The notes below the pieces were generated by a model, which worked only from the letters and a program-made list of their open reading frames with translations, did no database searches and was not told the origin of the DNA. Of a DNA stretch of 64,000 nucleotides, positions 15,979-23,772 are shown piece by piece. The translations under genes were made by a program, and so were the position numbers. Position 1 is the first letter of the stretch; each line of letters begins with the position of its first letter. Source of the stretch: Acetobacteraceae bacterium (GTDB taxonomy: Bacteria; Pseudomonadota; Alphaproteobacteria; Acetobacterales; Acetobacteraceae); NCBI GenBank assembly GCA_022842185.1, contig JALHQB010000006.1, positions 1-64,000 of the forward strand. Reading direction: 5' to 3'.

Positions 15979-17658
15979 ATGATGTCGAAGATGTCGATCT
16001 CCAACAAATTGCGCGCCGGGATCGGCGCGATCCTGCTTTTGCTGGCCGTGGTCTGCGGGGGTACCGCGCTGATGAACCGCAGCATGGTGACCAAGGCCGA
16101 CGACATCGCCACGAACTGGCTGCCATCCACGCTGGCGGCCCAGGAACTGTCGCGCACGCTGCTGACGCTGCGGCGTTACCAGCTTGTCATGACCACGCTG
16201 GACACGCGCCAGGAACGGCGCGCGGCCACCGAGACGGCCCAGCGGATGGTAGATGAGGTGCGGGCGGCCGCAGCCGCATATCGGCGCCTTGCCAACCACC
16301 CTGACGAACAACGCGTGCTCACCCGTTTCACGCCCCGGCTCGACGCCTATCTCCAGGGCCACGCAGCCTTCGCCGCGGCGGATGCCGCCAACGACGTGCC
16401 TGCGCTGCGCGCCCTGGTCGCGACCGACACACCCGCCGTCAGCGCACTTGTCACCGACCTCGAGGAACTCACCGCGATCAATGCCCGCGAGGCGAATGTC
16501 GCGGCTGGCCTCGTCACCTCCGCCGCGGAAACCGGCACGATCATGGTCATCATCGGCGGGGTGGTGGCGCTCGTCCTGGGCATCGTCATCGCCGTCCTGC
16601 TCGCACGCAGCATCGCTGGGCGCATCGTGAACCTTGCCGCGGCGCTCGAGAAGCTGGCCAAGCGTGACTACGACTTCACCCTGCGCGAGACGGCGGATGG
16701 CGACGAGATCGGCGTCATGGCGCGTTCGCTCGACACCTGCCGCGACGGGCTCAAGGAAGCCGACCGCCTGGCCGCCGAACAGGCCAACCATGGCAGGCAG
16801 CAGGCCGAACGCGCGGCCCGCGTCGATACGCTGGTCAAGTCCTTCGAGACCGAGGCAGCCGGCGTGCTGCGCGCGGTCAGCAGCGCGGCGACCGAATTGT
16901 CCGCCACGGCGGGCGCGATGACCGAGACAGCCGAGGACGGCACGCGCCAGGCCGCCGCCGTCGCCGCCGCCTCGGAACAGGCGAGCGCCAATGTGCAGAC
17001 CGTCGCCGCCTCGACCGAGGAACTGGCCTCCTCGATCTCCGAAGTGGCGCGCCAGGTGCGCGAGACCGCGGCGATCACCAACCGCGCGGCCGATGCGGCG
17101 CGCGAGACCGACGGCACCGTCCGCGGCCTGGCCGAGGCGGCCAACAAGATCGGCGATGTGGTGCGGCTGATCAACGACATCGCCGGGCAGACCAACCTTC
17201 TCGCACTCAACGCCACCATCGAGGCGGCGCGCGCGGGCGAGGCGGGCAAGGGCTTCGCGGTGGTTGCCAGCGAGGTCAAGAACCTCGCCAGCCAGACCGC
17301 CAAGGCGACCGAGGAGATCGCCCAGCAGATCACCGCCATGCAGGCCGAGACGACGCGGACCGTCGATGCGATCCAGTCGATCGGCCGCACCATCGAGGAA
17401 CTGAACGCGACCACGGCGCAGGTCGCCGCCGCCTCGGAACAACAGGCCGCCGCGACGCAGGAGATCGGGCGCGCCGTCGCTGAAGCCGCCATGGGCACGC
17501 AGGAAGCATCGCGCAGCGCGGCGGGGGTGAAGCAGGGGGCCGAACGCACCGGCGGCGCGGCGCAGGACCTGCGGGGGGCGTCGTCCGAACTCGCGCAGCA
17601 ATCGGAGAGGCTGCGCGGGCAGGTGGATGGCTTCCTCGCCGAGATCCGCGCTGCCTGA
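15979..17658 (+). CDS. Methyl-accepting chemotaxis protein
   Basis: 559 residues, a membrane chemoreceptor that signals to CheA through CheW. TM1 is about residues 12-34 ([20 protein letters not shown]). The periplasmic four-helix region runs to about 185. TM2 is [20 protein letters not shown], followed by a HAMP domain and a long coiled-coil signalling domain. The hairpin tip is near residue 402 ([20 protein letters not shown], then [15 protein letters not shown]). ATG 15979 follows AAGGATT; the ATG 3 nt later is equally possible. The C-terminus lacks an obvious CheR-binding pentapeptide. A family B hairpin starts just after the stop. Confidence 0.93.
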   Translation: MMSKMSISNKLRAGIGAILLLLAVVCGGTALMNRSMVTKADDIATNWLPSTLAAQELSRTLLTLRRYQLVMTTLDTRQERRAATETAQRMVDEVRAAAAAYRRLANHPDEQRVLTRFTPRLDAYLQGHAAFAAADAANDVPALRALVATDTPAVSALVTDLEELTAINAREANVAAGLVTSAAETGTIMVIIGGVVALVLGIVIAVLLARSIAGRIVNLAAALEKLAKRDYDFTLRETADGDEIGVMARSLDTCRDGLKEADRLAAEQANHGRQQAERAARVDTLVKSFETEAAGVLRAVSSAATELSATAGAMTETAEDGTRQAAAVAAASEQASANVQTVAASTEELASSISEVARQVRETAAITNRAADAARETDGTVRGLAEAANKIGDVVRLINDIAGQTNLLALNATIEAARAGEAGKGFAVVASEVKNLASQTAKATEEIAQQITAMQAETTRTVDAIQSIGRTIEELNATTAQVAAASEQQAAATQEIGRAVAEAAMGTQEASRSAAGVKQGAERTGGAAQDLRGASSELAQQSERLRGQVDGFLAEIRAA

Positions 17659-17663
17659 CGTCC

Positions 17664-17768
17664 CCGCAGGATCGCGCCTGGCCGGAGCCGGTCAGGCGCG
17701 TGACGATGCGCGATCAAACCAAAGCACGGAGCGTCTTGCGCCAGCATTGTCGGGCGCAAGACGCTCCA
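17664..17768 (+). repeat. Family B intergenic repeat, copy B3, ending in a 15-bp perfect hairpin
   Basis: Block order matches B1 and B2: GGATCGCGCCTGG, GGTCAGGCGCGTGACGATGC, then GATCAAACCAAAGCAC. The terminal hairpin pairs GGAGCGTCTTGCGCC (17728-17742) with GGCGCAAGACGCTCC (17753-17767) around a 10-nt loop. It sits 6 bp after the chemoreceptor stop and 26 bp before the stop of the convergent oxidoreductase gene, so it could end transcription from both sides. Confidence 0.8.
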
Positions 17769-17793
17769 TCTTCGCCATCCGCGGCCGCCCCCG

Positions 17794-19215
17794 TCAGGGC
17801 AGGTGCTTCAGCCATCCGACCAGACGCTTCACCGGTGCCGACAGCAGCTTCGGTGTGTAGAATTCGGAAGCGGCGCGCTTCGCGGCCTCCTGCATCGTCG
17901 GATAGGGCAGCACCGACCCGGCGAGCGTGGACAGCCGCCTCCCGATCATCAGGACGAAAACCCCGGCCATGTCGCCCACCCCCGGCCCCACCAGGGAGGC
18001 GCCGAGCAGCCGCCCCTTGCCGTCCACCACCAACTTCACCAGCCCCTCGGCGCGGCCTTCGGCAACCAGTCGGTCATTCTCGGCCAGCGGCCAGCGCAGG
18101 ATGGTCAGGTCGGCGCGGCCGGCGGCACGCAGTTCGGCCTCGGTCGGGCCGATCTGCGCCAGGCCGGGGTCGGTGTAGGTCACTCGCGGCAGCGCGTCGT
18201 AGGACAGCGTCGCCGGCAGGCGGAACAGCATGGACCGCGCGATGATCCCGGCATGCTGCGAACAGACATGGGTGAAGGCGCGCGGCCCGAGCCCCTGCGG
18301 GTCGGCGATGTCGCCGGCCGCCCAGACCCGGCGGTTGGACACCGACCGCAGCGCGCGGTTGGTGGCGATGCCGCGGGGGCTGGATTCGATCCCCGCCGCC
18401 GCCAGGTCCAGCCCCGCCAGCCGCGGCGCACGCCCCACCGCCAGCAGCAGATGTGTCCCGGTCAGCCGCGTATCGTCATCGAGCAGCAGCGCCACGCCGT
18501 CCTCGTCGGGTTCCACGGCGCGGACGCGCACGCCCTCCCGCAGGGTCACGCCATCCGCCGCGAGTGCTTCGCGCAGCGGCGGAATGCATTCGGGGTCCTC
18601 CCGCCCGGCGATGGCGGCGGCTTCCAGCACCGTCACCCGGCAGCCGAGCCTTGCATGGGCCTGCGCCATCTCCAGCCCGATCGGCCCACCGCCGAGGATC
18701 AGCAGGTGGCCCGGCCGGTCCTGCAGGCTGAACAGCGTGTCGTTGGTCAGGAACGGCACCTCCGCCAAGCCGGGGATCGGCGGGATGATCGCGGCGGACC
18801 CGGCGGCGACCACGGCGCGGCGGAAATGGAAGCGGCGCCCGCCGGCCTCGATGACATCCCGTGCCGAGAAGCGGGCGGACGCACGCACCACCGTCACACC
18901 CATGGCGCGGTAGCGTTCCTCGGAATCATTCGGGGCGATGGTGGCGATGGCGCCATCGACATGGGCGCGCACGCCGGCCCAGTCGATCTCGGGTGGGGGC
19001 AGGCGGATGCCGAAGCGGCCGGCGCGGCGCGCATCCGCCGCCGCATGGGCCGCCGCCAGCATGGCCTTGGACGGCACGCAGCCGGTGTTGAGGCAATCCC
19101 CCCCCATCGTCCCGCGCTCGAACAAGGCGACCTTCAGCCCCAGCCCGGCGGAGATCGCCGCAATCGAGAGCCCCGCCGCCCCGGCCCCGATCACCGCAAC
19201 ATCGACATCAGGCAT
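17794..19215 (-). CDS. FAD-dependent pyridine nucleotide-disulfide oxidoreductase (mercuric reductase/LPD-like)
   Basis: 473 residues of the class I flavin disulfide reductase family. FAD-binding VAVIGAGAAGLSIAAISAG and the redox-active disulfide GGDCLNTGCVPSKA are present. A second Rossmann motif is ILGGGPIGLEMAQAHARLGC and the flavin-binding VWAAGDIADPQGLG follows. The C-terminal interface has LPYPTMQEAAKRAA instead of the HxHP-E of lipoamide dehydrogenase, and there is no extra C-terminal cysteine pair as in MerA. The substrate is thus neither clearly lipoamide nor mercury. It overlaps the TVP38-family gene by 8 nt; some bacteria carry these two as one fused protein, so the pair probably works together at the membrane. 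Confidence 0.88.
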   Translation of the reverse strand: MPDVDVAVIGAGAAGLSIAAISAGLGLKVALFERGTMGGDCLNTGCVPSKAMLAAAHAAADARRAGRFGIRLPPPEIDWAGVRAHVDGAIATIAPNDSEERYRAMGVTVVRASARFSARDVIEAGGRRFHFRRAVVAAGSAAIIPPIPGLAEVPFLTNDTLFSLQDRPGHLLILGGGPIGLEMAQAHARLGCRVTVLEAAAIAGREDPECIPPLREALAADGVTLREGVRVRAVEPDEDGVALLLDDDTRLTGTHLLLAVGRAPRLAGLDLAAAGIESSPRGIATNRALRSVSNRRVWAAGDIADPQGLGPRAFTHVCSQHAGIIARSMLFRLPATLSYDALPRVTYTDPGLAQIGPTEAELRAAGRADLTILRWPLAENDRLVAEGRAEGLVKLVVDGKGRLLGASLVGPGVGDMAGVFVLMIGRRLSTLAGSVLPYPTMQEAAKRAASEFYTPKLLSAPVKRLVGWLKHLP

Positions 19216-19912
19216 CGCGCTTCCTTTTCCGCCACCAGGCCCCGAGCAGGGACAATGCCGCCAACCCGAGCAGCGGCAGCAGGATCTCCGGCGCCAGGAT
19301 CACCCCGAGGTCGGGCCGTCCGCCCGCCGCCAGCACATCCCCCAGCCCCGCCCCGATCGCGGCGAAGACCGCCGTGCCGGGGATGATGCCGATCGCCGTT
19401 GCGGCGGCATAGGCGCCGAAGGGCATCCCGACCAGGGCCGGCGCCAGGTTGGCCAGCCAGAACGGCACCACCGGGATCAGCCGCAGCGTCAGCAGATAGA
19501 AGAATCCGTCGCTCTCCAGCCCCGGGCGCAGCCGATCCACCAGCCCGGCGGCCCGGCCGGCGACCAGCGGCGCCAGCGCGCTGCGCGCCGCCAGGAACAG
19601 CAGGCAGGCGCCGATGGTCGCGCCCAGCACGGTCAGCGCCGTGCCCAACCAGGGGCCGAACAGCAGACCTCCCGCCAGGGTCAGCACCACTGCGCCGGGC
19701 AGGGACAGCGTGACGGCGACGATATAGGCCAGCACATAGCCCGCCCCCGCGGCCAGCGGATGCGCCGCGACGATGCCGGCCAGCGCCGCCCGATGGCTGG
19801 CCAGCGCCTCGAAGGACAGGAACTGCGTCAGGCCGGAGGCCCAGGCCGCCAGCAGCAGCGCCGCCAGCAGCAGGACAGGCCAGAGGCGGAGCAGGAGCGG
19901 GGCGGGTTTCAT
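19208..19912 (-). CDS. TVP38/TMEM64 (DedA superfamily) membrane protein
   Basis: 234 residues with five to six hydrophobic segments. The family signature stretch appears as LTLAGGLLFGPWLGTALTVLGATIGACLLF, and RLIPVVPFWLANLAPALVGMPFGAYA matches the re-entrant region of VTT-domain proteins. Some relatives act as lipid scramblases or transporters, but bacterial members paired with flavin oxidoreductases have no settled role. ATG 19912. It is the upstream gene of the pair, and its last codons overlap the start of the oxidoreductase. Confidence 0.87.
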   Translation of the reverse strand: MKPAPLLLRLWPVLLLAALLLAAWASGLTQFLSFEALASHRAALAGIVAAHPLAAGAGYVLAYIVAVTLSLPGAVVLTLAGGLLFGPWLGTALTVLGATIGACLLFLAARSALAPLVAGRAAGLVDRLRPGLESDGFFYLLTLRLIPVVPFWLANLAPALVGMPFGAYAAATAIGIIPGTAVFAAIGAGLGDVLAAGGRPDLGVILAPEILLPLLGLAALSLLGAWWRKRKRDA

Positions 19913-20042
19913 CGTCGAAATGGGCTTCGGCTCCCGGGGCGGATGGGTTACGCAGGCGGCGCGAGGTTTCGCCCGTGCCGGGGCCGCGCAGCCGGGTGTG
20001 GCGGAGGTCGGCGCCCGGCGTTCGGAGTGAAGGGCACGCGGC

Positions 20043-20070
20043 CGTCGGTATTACATCGTCGGTATTACAT
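20043..20070 (+). repeat. Two tandem copies of a 14-bp sequence upstream of rpmH
   Basis: CGTCGGTATTACAT at 20043-20056 is repeated exactly at 20057-20070, ending 23 bp before the -35 box of the rpmH promoter. The position suits an activator or upstream-element site. No known regulator is recognised. Confidence 0.7.
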
Positions 20071-20093
20071 ACAGGAATTGCACCCTTGCGCGG

Positions 20094-20122
20094 TTGACGG
20101 GCGGCGATCCTGATCCCTATAC
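20094..20122 (+). promoter_or_regulatory. rpmH operon promoter
   Basis: TTGACG (20094-20099), a 17-bp spacer and CTATAC (20117-20122), a good housekeeping-sigma promoter for a GC-rich alphaproteobacterium. It gives a leader of about 95 nt before the GTG of rpmH, and probably drives rpmH-rnpA-yidD-yidC. Confidence 0.75.
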
Positions 20123-20222
20123 CTCCGCCCCTCGCCGGGGCGCCTCATGCAGGGGGTCCGCCGGCGTGTCCTGCTGGCGGCGACGTTCGCGCGCGCCGGC
20201 ACCGAGGTTCAGGAGACTAGTC

Positions 20223-20357
20223 GTGAAGCGTACCTACCAGCCCTCGAAGCTTGTCCGGAAGCGCCGGCACGGGTTCCGTGCCCGCCTGTCCACCGTGGGC
20301 GGCCGCAAGATCCTGGCCAACCGTCGTTCCAAGGGCCGCAAGCGCCTTTCGGCCTGA
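20223..20357 (+). CDS. rpmH: 50S ribosomal protein L34
   Basis: 44 residues, the standard length. The sequence [19 protein letters not shown] and the [11 protein letters not shown] tail are diagnostic. L34 binds the large subunit rRNA. GTG start at 20223 with AGGAG at 20211-20215, 7 nt upstream. First gene of the rpmH-rnpA-yidD-yidC cluster, which couples ribosome, RNase P and membrane insertion genes in many bacteria. Confidence 0.98.
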   Translation: MKRTYQPSKLVRKRRHGFRARLSTVGGRKILANRRSKGRKRLSA

Positions 20358-20379
20358 CGGCCGCGCCGGGGACCAACCC

Positions 20380-20754
20380 ATGTCGGGCAGCGCCGAGCCG
20401 GCCCCGCCTCAGACGGGTGTTCCCGCCGGACGGATCAAGAAGCGCCGGGATTTCCTGCGCGCCGCCTCGCGTGGCAAGCGCGCGGCGCGCCCTGGCGTGG
20501 TGATCCAGGCCCTGGCCACAGAGCCCGGTTCGCTGCGCCTGGGCTTCACCGTGACCAAGAAGGTCGGCAACGCCGTGGTGCGCAACCGCGCCCGGCGCCG
20601 GCTGAAGGAAGCCGCGCGGCTGACGCTGCCGGGGCTCGGCGTCTCCGGATACGACCTGGTGCTGATCGGGCGGGACGGCACCGGCAAGCGACCCTTCGGG
20701 CAGTTGATCGGCGACCTTCGGGGCGCCCTGAAGCAGGCCGGGGTGCTGCCATGA
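20380..20754 (+). CDS. rnpA: Ribonuclease P protein component
   Basis: 124 residues. The small basic cofactor of the RNase P RNA, which trims tRNA 5' ends. The RNA-binding RNR-type motif is present as [21 protein letters not shown], and an N-terminal [12 protein letters not shown] motif is typical of alphaproteobacteria. The start at 20380 adds a non-conserved leader of about 17 residues; a shorter internal start is possible. It overlaps yidD by 4 nt. Confidence 0.95.
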   Translation: MSGSAEPAPPQTGVPAGRIKKRRDFLRAASRGKRAARPGVVIQALATEPGSLRLGFTVTKKVGNAVVRNRARRRLKEAARLTLPGLGVSGYDLVLIGRDGTGKRPFGQLIGDLRGALKQAGVLP

Positions 20755-20984
20755 CCGCCGCGGCCTTCGCGCTGAAGGGCTGTGTCCACGCGTACCGCTA
20801 TACGCTGCGCGGCATCATCGGCAGCCATTGCCGTTTTCATCCGTCCTGCAGCGACTATGCGCTTGAAGCCATCACCACCCACGGCGCCGCGCGCGGCACC
20901 CTGATGAGTGCGACGCGCATCCTGCGCTGCAATCCCTGGAACCCGGGCGGCTACGACCCCGTGCCCCTTCCGCCGAAAGGCTGA
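20751..20984 (+). CDS. yidD: Membrane protein insertion efficiency factor YidD
   Basis: 77 residues. YidD is a small inner-face membrane-associated protein that helps YidC/Sec insert membrane proteins. The family hallmark is visible: [21 protein letters not shown] followed by [19 protein letters not shown], with conserved cysteines. ATG overlaps the rnpA stop (ATGA), and yidC starts 11 nt downstream. Confidence 0.97.
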   Translation: MTAAAFALKGCVHAYRYTLRGIIGSHCRFHPSCSDYALEAITTHGAARGTLMSATRILRCNPWNPGGYDPVPLPPKG

Positions 20985-20995
20985 GATTTTCCCCG

Positions 20996-22822
20996 ATGGA
21001 CCAGAAGCGCCTCTTTGCCGCGATCGCGCTCTCGATCGGCATCCTGCTGATCTTCGATGTGTGGAACCGCACCAACCGCCCGCCGGTGCCGCTGCCGCCG
21101 ACCCCTGTCGCGCAGAACGCGCCGGCGGTGCCGGTGCCGAGCTCGGGCGTGCCCGCGCCCGCCACATCGGTACCCGGCCAGTCGGCCGAGGCGACATCGG
21201 CCGCCCCGCGCCCGCCCGCGGCACGCCTTGCGATCGAAAACCCGCGCGTCGCCGGCACCGTCAATCTGCGTGGCGCGCGCATCGACGACCTGATCTTCGT
21301 CACGCCCGAATGCCGGCAGGCCGGCACGCCGGCCTCGGAATGCCGCTACCGCGAGACCCTCGACCCGAATTCGCCGCAGGTCCGCCTGTTCGACCAGCGC
21401 GGCAGCGCCAACCCGTATTTCGCGCAATGGGGCTGGACCGCCGCGACACCCGGCCTGCGCGTGCCCGACAACGACACCGACTGGACGCCGAGCGGCGGCC
21501 CGCTCGGCCCCAACAGCCCGGTCACGCTGTCCTGGGACAACGGGCAGGGACAGGTCTTTCAGATCGTCCTGTCGATCGACAGCGAATACATGATCTCCGC
21601 CGACCAGCGCGTGGTGAACAACGGCGCCGAGCCGATCGCCGTGCTGCCCTGGGCGCGCATCCGGCGCGAGCACACGCCGACCACGGCCGGCTTCTACATC
21701 CTGCATGAAGGCTATACCGGCGTGCTCGGCGGCCGGCTGCACGAGATGACCTACGCCAACGCCAAGACCGAAGCCGAGCGCCGGTCCGGCGTGGCGCTGG
21801 ACCAGGAGACCACCGGCGGCTGGGCCGGCTTCACCGACAAATACTGGCTGGCCGCCGTCATGCCGGCATCGCCGGACCAGACGCTGCGCACCAGCTACCG
21901 CTTCGCCAGCGAAGGCGGCGGTGCCGCCGGTGACCGCTGGCAGGTGGACATGGCGACGCCGCAGCCCATCACCGTCGCCCCGGGGGCGACCGGGCAGATG
22001 GCGACGCGCGTCTTCGCCGGCGCCAAGGAGGTCCATCTCCTCGACGGGTATATGGAACGCCTGGGCATCACCGACTTCGACAAGGCGATCGACTTCGGCT
22101 GGTTCTACTTCCTGGTGAAGCCGTTCTTCCTGGCGCTGGATTGGCTGTTCCGCCTGACCGGGAATTTCGGCGTCGCCATCCTGATCTTCACCGTGCTGAT
22201 CAAGGCGGCGTTCTTCCCGCTGGCCAACAAGGCCTATCATTCGATGGCGCGGATGAAGGCCCTCGCGCCGAAAATGGCCGAGATCAAGGAACGCTACAAG
22301 GACGACCCGCAGAAGGCGCAGACCGAGATGATGGCGCTGTACCGGTCGGAGAAGGTCAACCCGGCCTCCGGCTGCCTGCCCATCCTGATCCAGATCCCGG
22401 TCTTCTTCGCGCTGTACAAGGCGCTGTTCGTCACCATTGAAATGCGCCACCAGCCCTTCTTCGGCTGGATCCACGACCTGTCCGCGCCGGACCCGACCAA
22501 CCTGTTCAACCTGTTCGGCCTGCTGCCCTTTGACCCGGCGAGCTGGAGCCACTGGCTGCACATGCCGGCCTGGGCGGTGATCATGGGCATCACCATGTTC
22601 ATCCAGCAGAAGCTGAACCCGCAGCCGCCGGACCCGATCCAGGCCAAGATCTTCGCCTGGATGCCGATCATCTTCACCTTCATGCTCGCCGGCTTCCCGG
22701 CAGGGCTGATCATTTACTGGGCGTGGAACAACACGCTGTCGGTGGCGCAGCAATACTACATCATGCGGCACGACCGGGCGGCGGCGAAGGCGGCGAAGTC
22801 CGGGACTCCGGGGAAGAAGTAA
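20996..22822 (+). CDS. yidC: Membrane protein insertase YidC
   Basis: 608 residues, full length for the Gram-negative form. TM1 is at residues 6-21 (LFAAIALSIGILLIFDVW). A proline/alanine-rich linker and a large periplasmic P1 beta-sandwich domain follow, to about residue 350. The conserved five-helix core begins near FYFLVKPFFLALDWLF and contains the GCLPILIQIPVFFALYKALF helix. The positively charged cytosolic helix MARMKALAPKMAEIKERYKDD is present. The tail is short and basic. Together with YidD it inserts and folds inner-membrane proteins. Confidence 0.97.
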   Translation: MDQKRLFAAIALSIGILLIFDVWNRTNRPPVPLPPTPVAQNAPAVPVPSSGVPAPATSVPGQSAEATSAAPRPPAARLAIENPRVAGTVNLRGARIDDLIFVTPECRQAGTPASECRYRETLDPNSPQVRLFDQRGSANPYFAQWGWTAATPGLRVPDNDTDWTPSGGPLGPNSPVTLSWDNGQGQVFQIVLSIDSEYMISADQRVVNNGAEPIAVLPWARIRREHTPTTAGFYILHEGYTGVLGGRLHEMTYANAKTEAERRSGVALDQETTGGWAGFTDKYWLAAVMPASPDQTLRTSYRFASEGGGAAGDRWQVDMATPQPITVAPGATGQMATRVFAGAKEVHLLDGYMERLGITDFDKAIDFGWFYFLVKPFFLALDWLFRLTGNFGVAILIFTVLIKAAFFPLANKAYHSMARMKALAPKMAEIKERYKDDPQKAQTEMMALYRSEKVNPASGCLPILIQIPVFFALYKALFVTIEMRHQPFFGWIHDLSAPDPTNLFNLFGLLPFDPASWSHWLHMPAWAVIMGITMFIQQKLNPQPPDPIQAKIFAWMPIIFTFMLAGFPAGLIIYWAWNNTLSVAQQYYIMRHDRAAAKAAKSGTPGKK

Positions 22823-22965
22823 CACCAACGGCTCGGCCTGCTGGGCCGACGCCGCGAATGCGGCGCGCCAGGAGTCCGGCGAAAGCCTAGCGAACCGGAG
22901 GTTTGCGCGTCACGCCGCAGGCGTGCCTCCGGCACGACGCGTCTGAGGGCACGAAAAGGCGAATT

Positions 22966-22992
22966 CCAGCGGTCCGTGCAATGGACCGCTGG
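22966..22992 (+). terminator. 10-bp perfect hairpin, possible yidC terminator or processing site
   Basis: CCAGCGGTCC (22966-22975) pairs with GGACCGCTGG (22983-22992) around a 7-nt loop. No T tract follows, so Rho-independent termination at this point alone is doubtful. Confidence 0.4.
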
Positions 22993-23003
22993 TATAAGCA
23001 AGG

Positions 23004-23039
23004 GCGGGGGAGGGAACTCCCCCGCACCCCCTCCTTTTT
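23004..23039 (+). terminator. Likely terminator after yidC
   Basis: GCGGGGGAG (23004-23012) pairs perfectly with CTCCCCCGC (23017-23025) around GGAA. A run of five T occurs at 23035-23039, 9 nt after the stem, so it is a suboptimal Rho-independent signal. Confidence 0.45.
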
Positions 23040-23100
23040 CTGTCTGTCATCAAGGGGCGCCGACACCAACGCCACAGCCCATCCAGCGAAAGACACCACC

Positions 23101-23766
23101 ATGACAGGGCTTGCCGAAGCACGGGACGAAGCCGAACGCGAAGCGCTGATCGACAAGGGGCGACTGCTGTTCGCCAAGCCCTGCAACTTCTTCTACGCGG
23201 CGCAGAAGTCCGAACAACTGCCCGACATCACGCTACCGGAAGTCGCCTTTTGCGGGCGGTCCAATGTCGGCAAGTCATCCCTGGTGAATGCGCTGGTAGG
23301 GCAGAAGGCGCTGGCGCGCGTGTCGCAGATGCCGGGGCGCACCCGGCAACTCAACTTCTTCAACCTGGCCGACCGCCTCGTGATCGTGGACCTGCCGGGA
23401 TACGGCTACGCCAAAGCGTCCAAGGACATGCAGCGCGACTGGCAGGGCGTCATGTTCGACTACCTGCGCGGGCGGCCAAACCTGCTGCGCGTGATGCTGC
23501 TGCTGGATGCGCGGATCGAGACGAAATCATCCGACCGGGCGGCAATGGAACTGATGAACGTCGCCGCCGTCGCCTTCCAGATCGTGCTGACCAAGGCCGA
23601 TGACATCGGGCCGGTGAAACTCGCCGCGCGCATCAAGGAAGCCGAGCAATTGGCCCGCGACCACACCGCGGCGCATCCGCTGGTGCTGGTCACCAGCAGT
23701 CAGACCGGGCAGGGGATTCCGGAACTGCGGGCGGAAGTTGCCTCGCTGGCGATCCCCGCGCCCTGA
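23101..23766 (+). CDS. yihA: Ribosome biogenesis GTPase YihA/YsxC (EngB)
   Basis: 221 residues. A small GTPase required for late assembly of the large ribosomal subunit. G1 is FCGRSNVGKSSLVNAL, the switch region is MPGRTRQLNFFN, G3 is VDLPGYGYAKA, G4 is LTKADDI, and G5 is VTSSQTGQGI. ATG at 23101 follows a CACC-rich stretch with only a weak purine box; the open frame upstream is inside the hairpin-rich intergenic region and is not coding. It is convergent with the flavin monooxygenase gene 7 nt away. Confidence 0.96.
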   Translation: MTGLAEARDEAEREALIDKGRLLFAKPCNFFYAAQKSEQLPDITLPEVAFCGRSNVGKSSLVNALVGQKALARVSQMPGRTRQLNFFNLADRLVIVDLPGYGYAKASKDMQRDWQGVMFDYLRGRPNLLRVMLLLDARIETKSSDRAAMELMNVAAVAFQIVLTKADDIGPVKLAARIKEAEQLARDHTAAHPLVLVTSSQTGQGIPELRAEVASLAIPAP

Positions 23767-23772
23767 CGGCCA

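Larger units (their letters stand above)
22823..23100. other. Hairpin-rich intergenic region between yidC and yihA
   Basis: 278 bp with no convincing gene. It holds several inverted repeats, including CACGCC / GGCGTG and GTGCC / GGCAC around 22910-22936 and the two hairpins listed separately. The cluster of structures resembles a mobile intergenic repeat, but no second copy lies in this window. Confidence 0.5.

Noticed and set aside
15637..17601. Long minus-strand open frame opposite the chemoreceptor
   Set aside because: Glycine/arginine-rich translation without pattern; the plus-strand chemoreceptor has TM segments and the signalling hairpin.
20000..20222. Chromosomal origin next to rpmH
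   Set aside because: No DnaA box cluster or dnaA gene is seen; in alphaproteobacteria the origin is generally near hemE, not rpmH.
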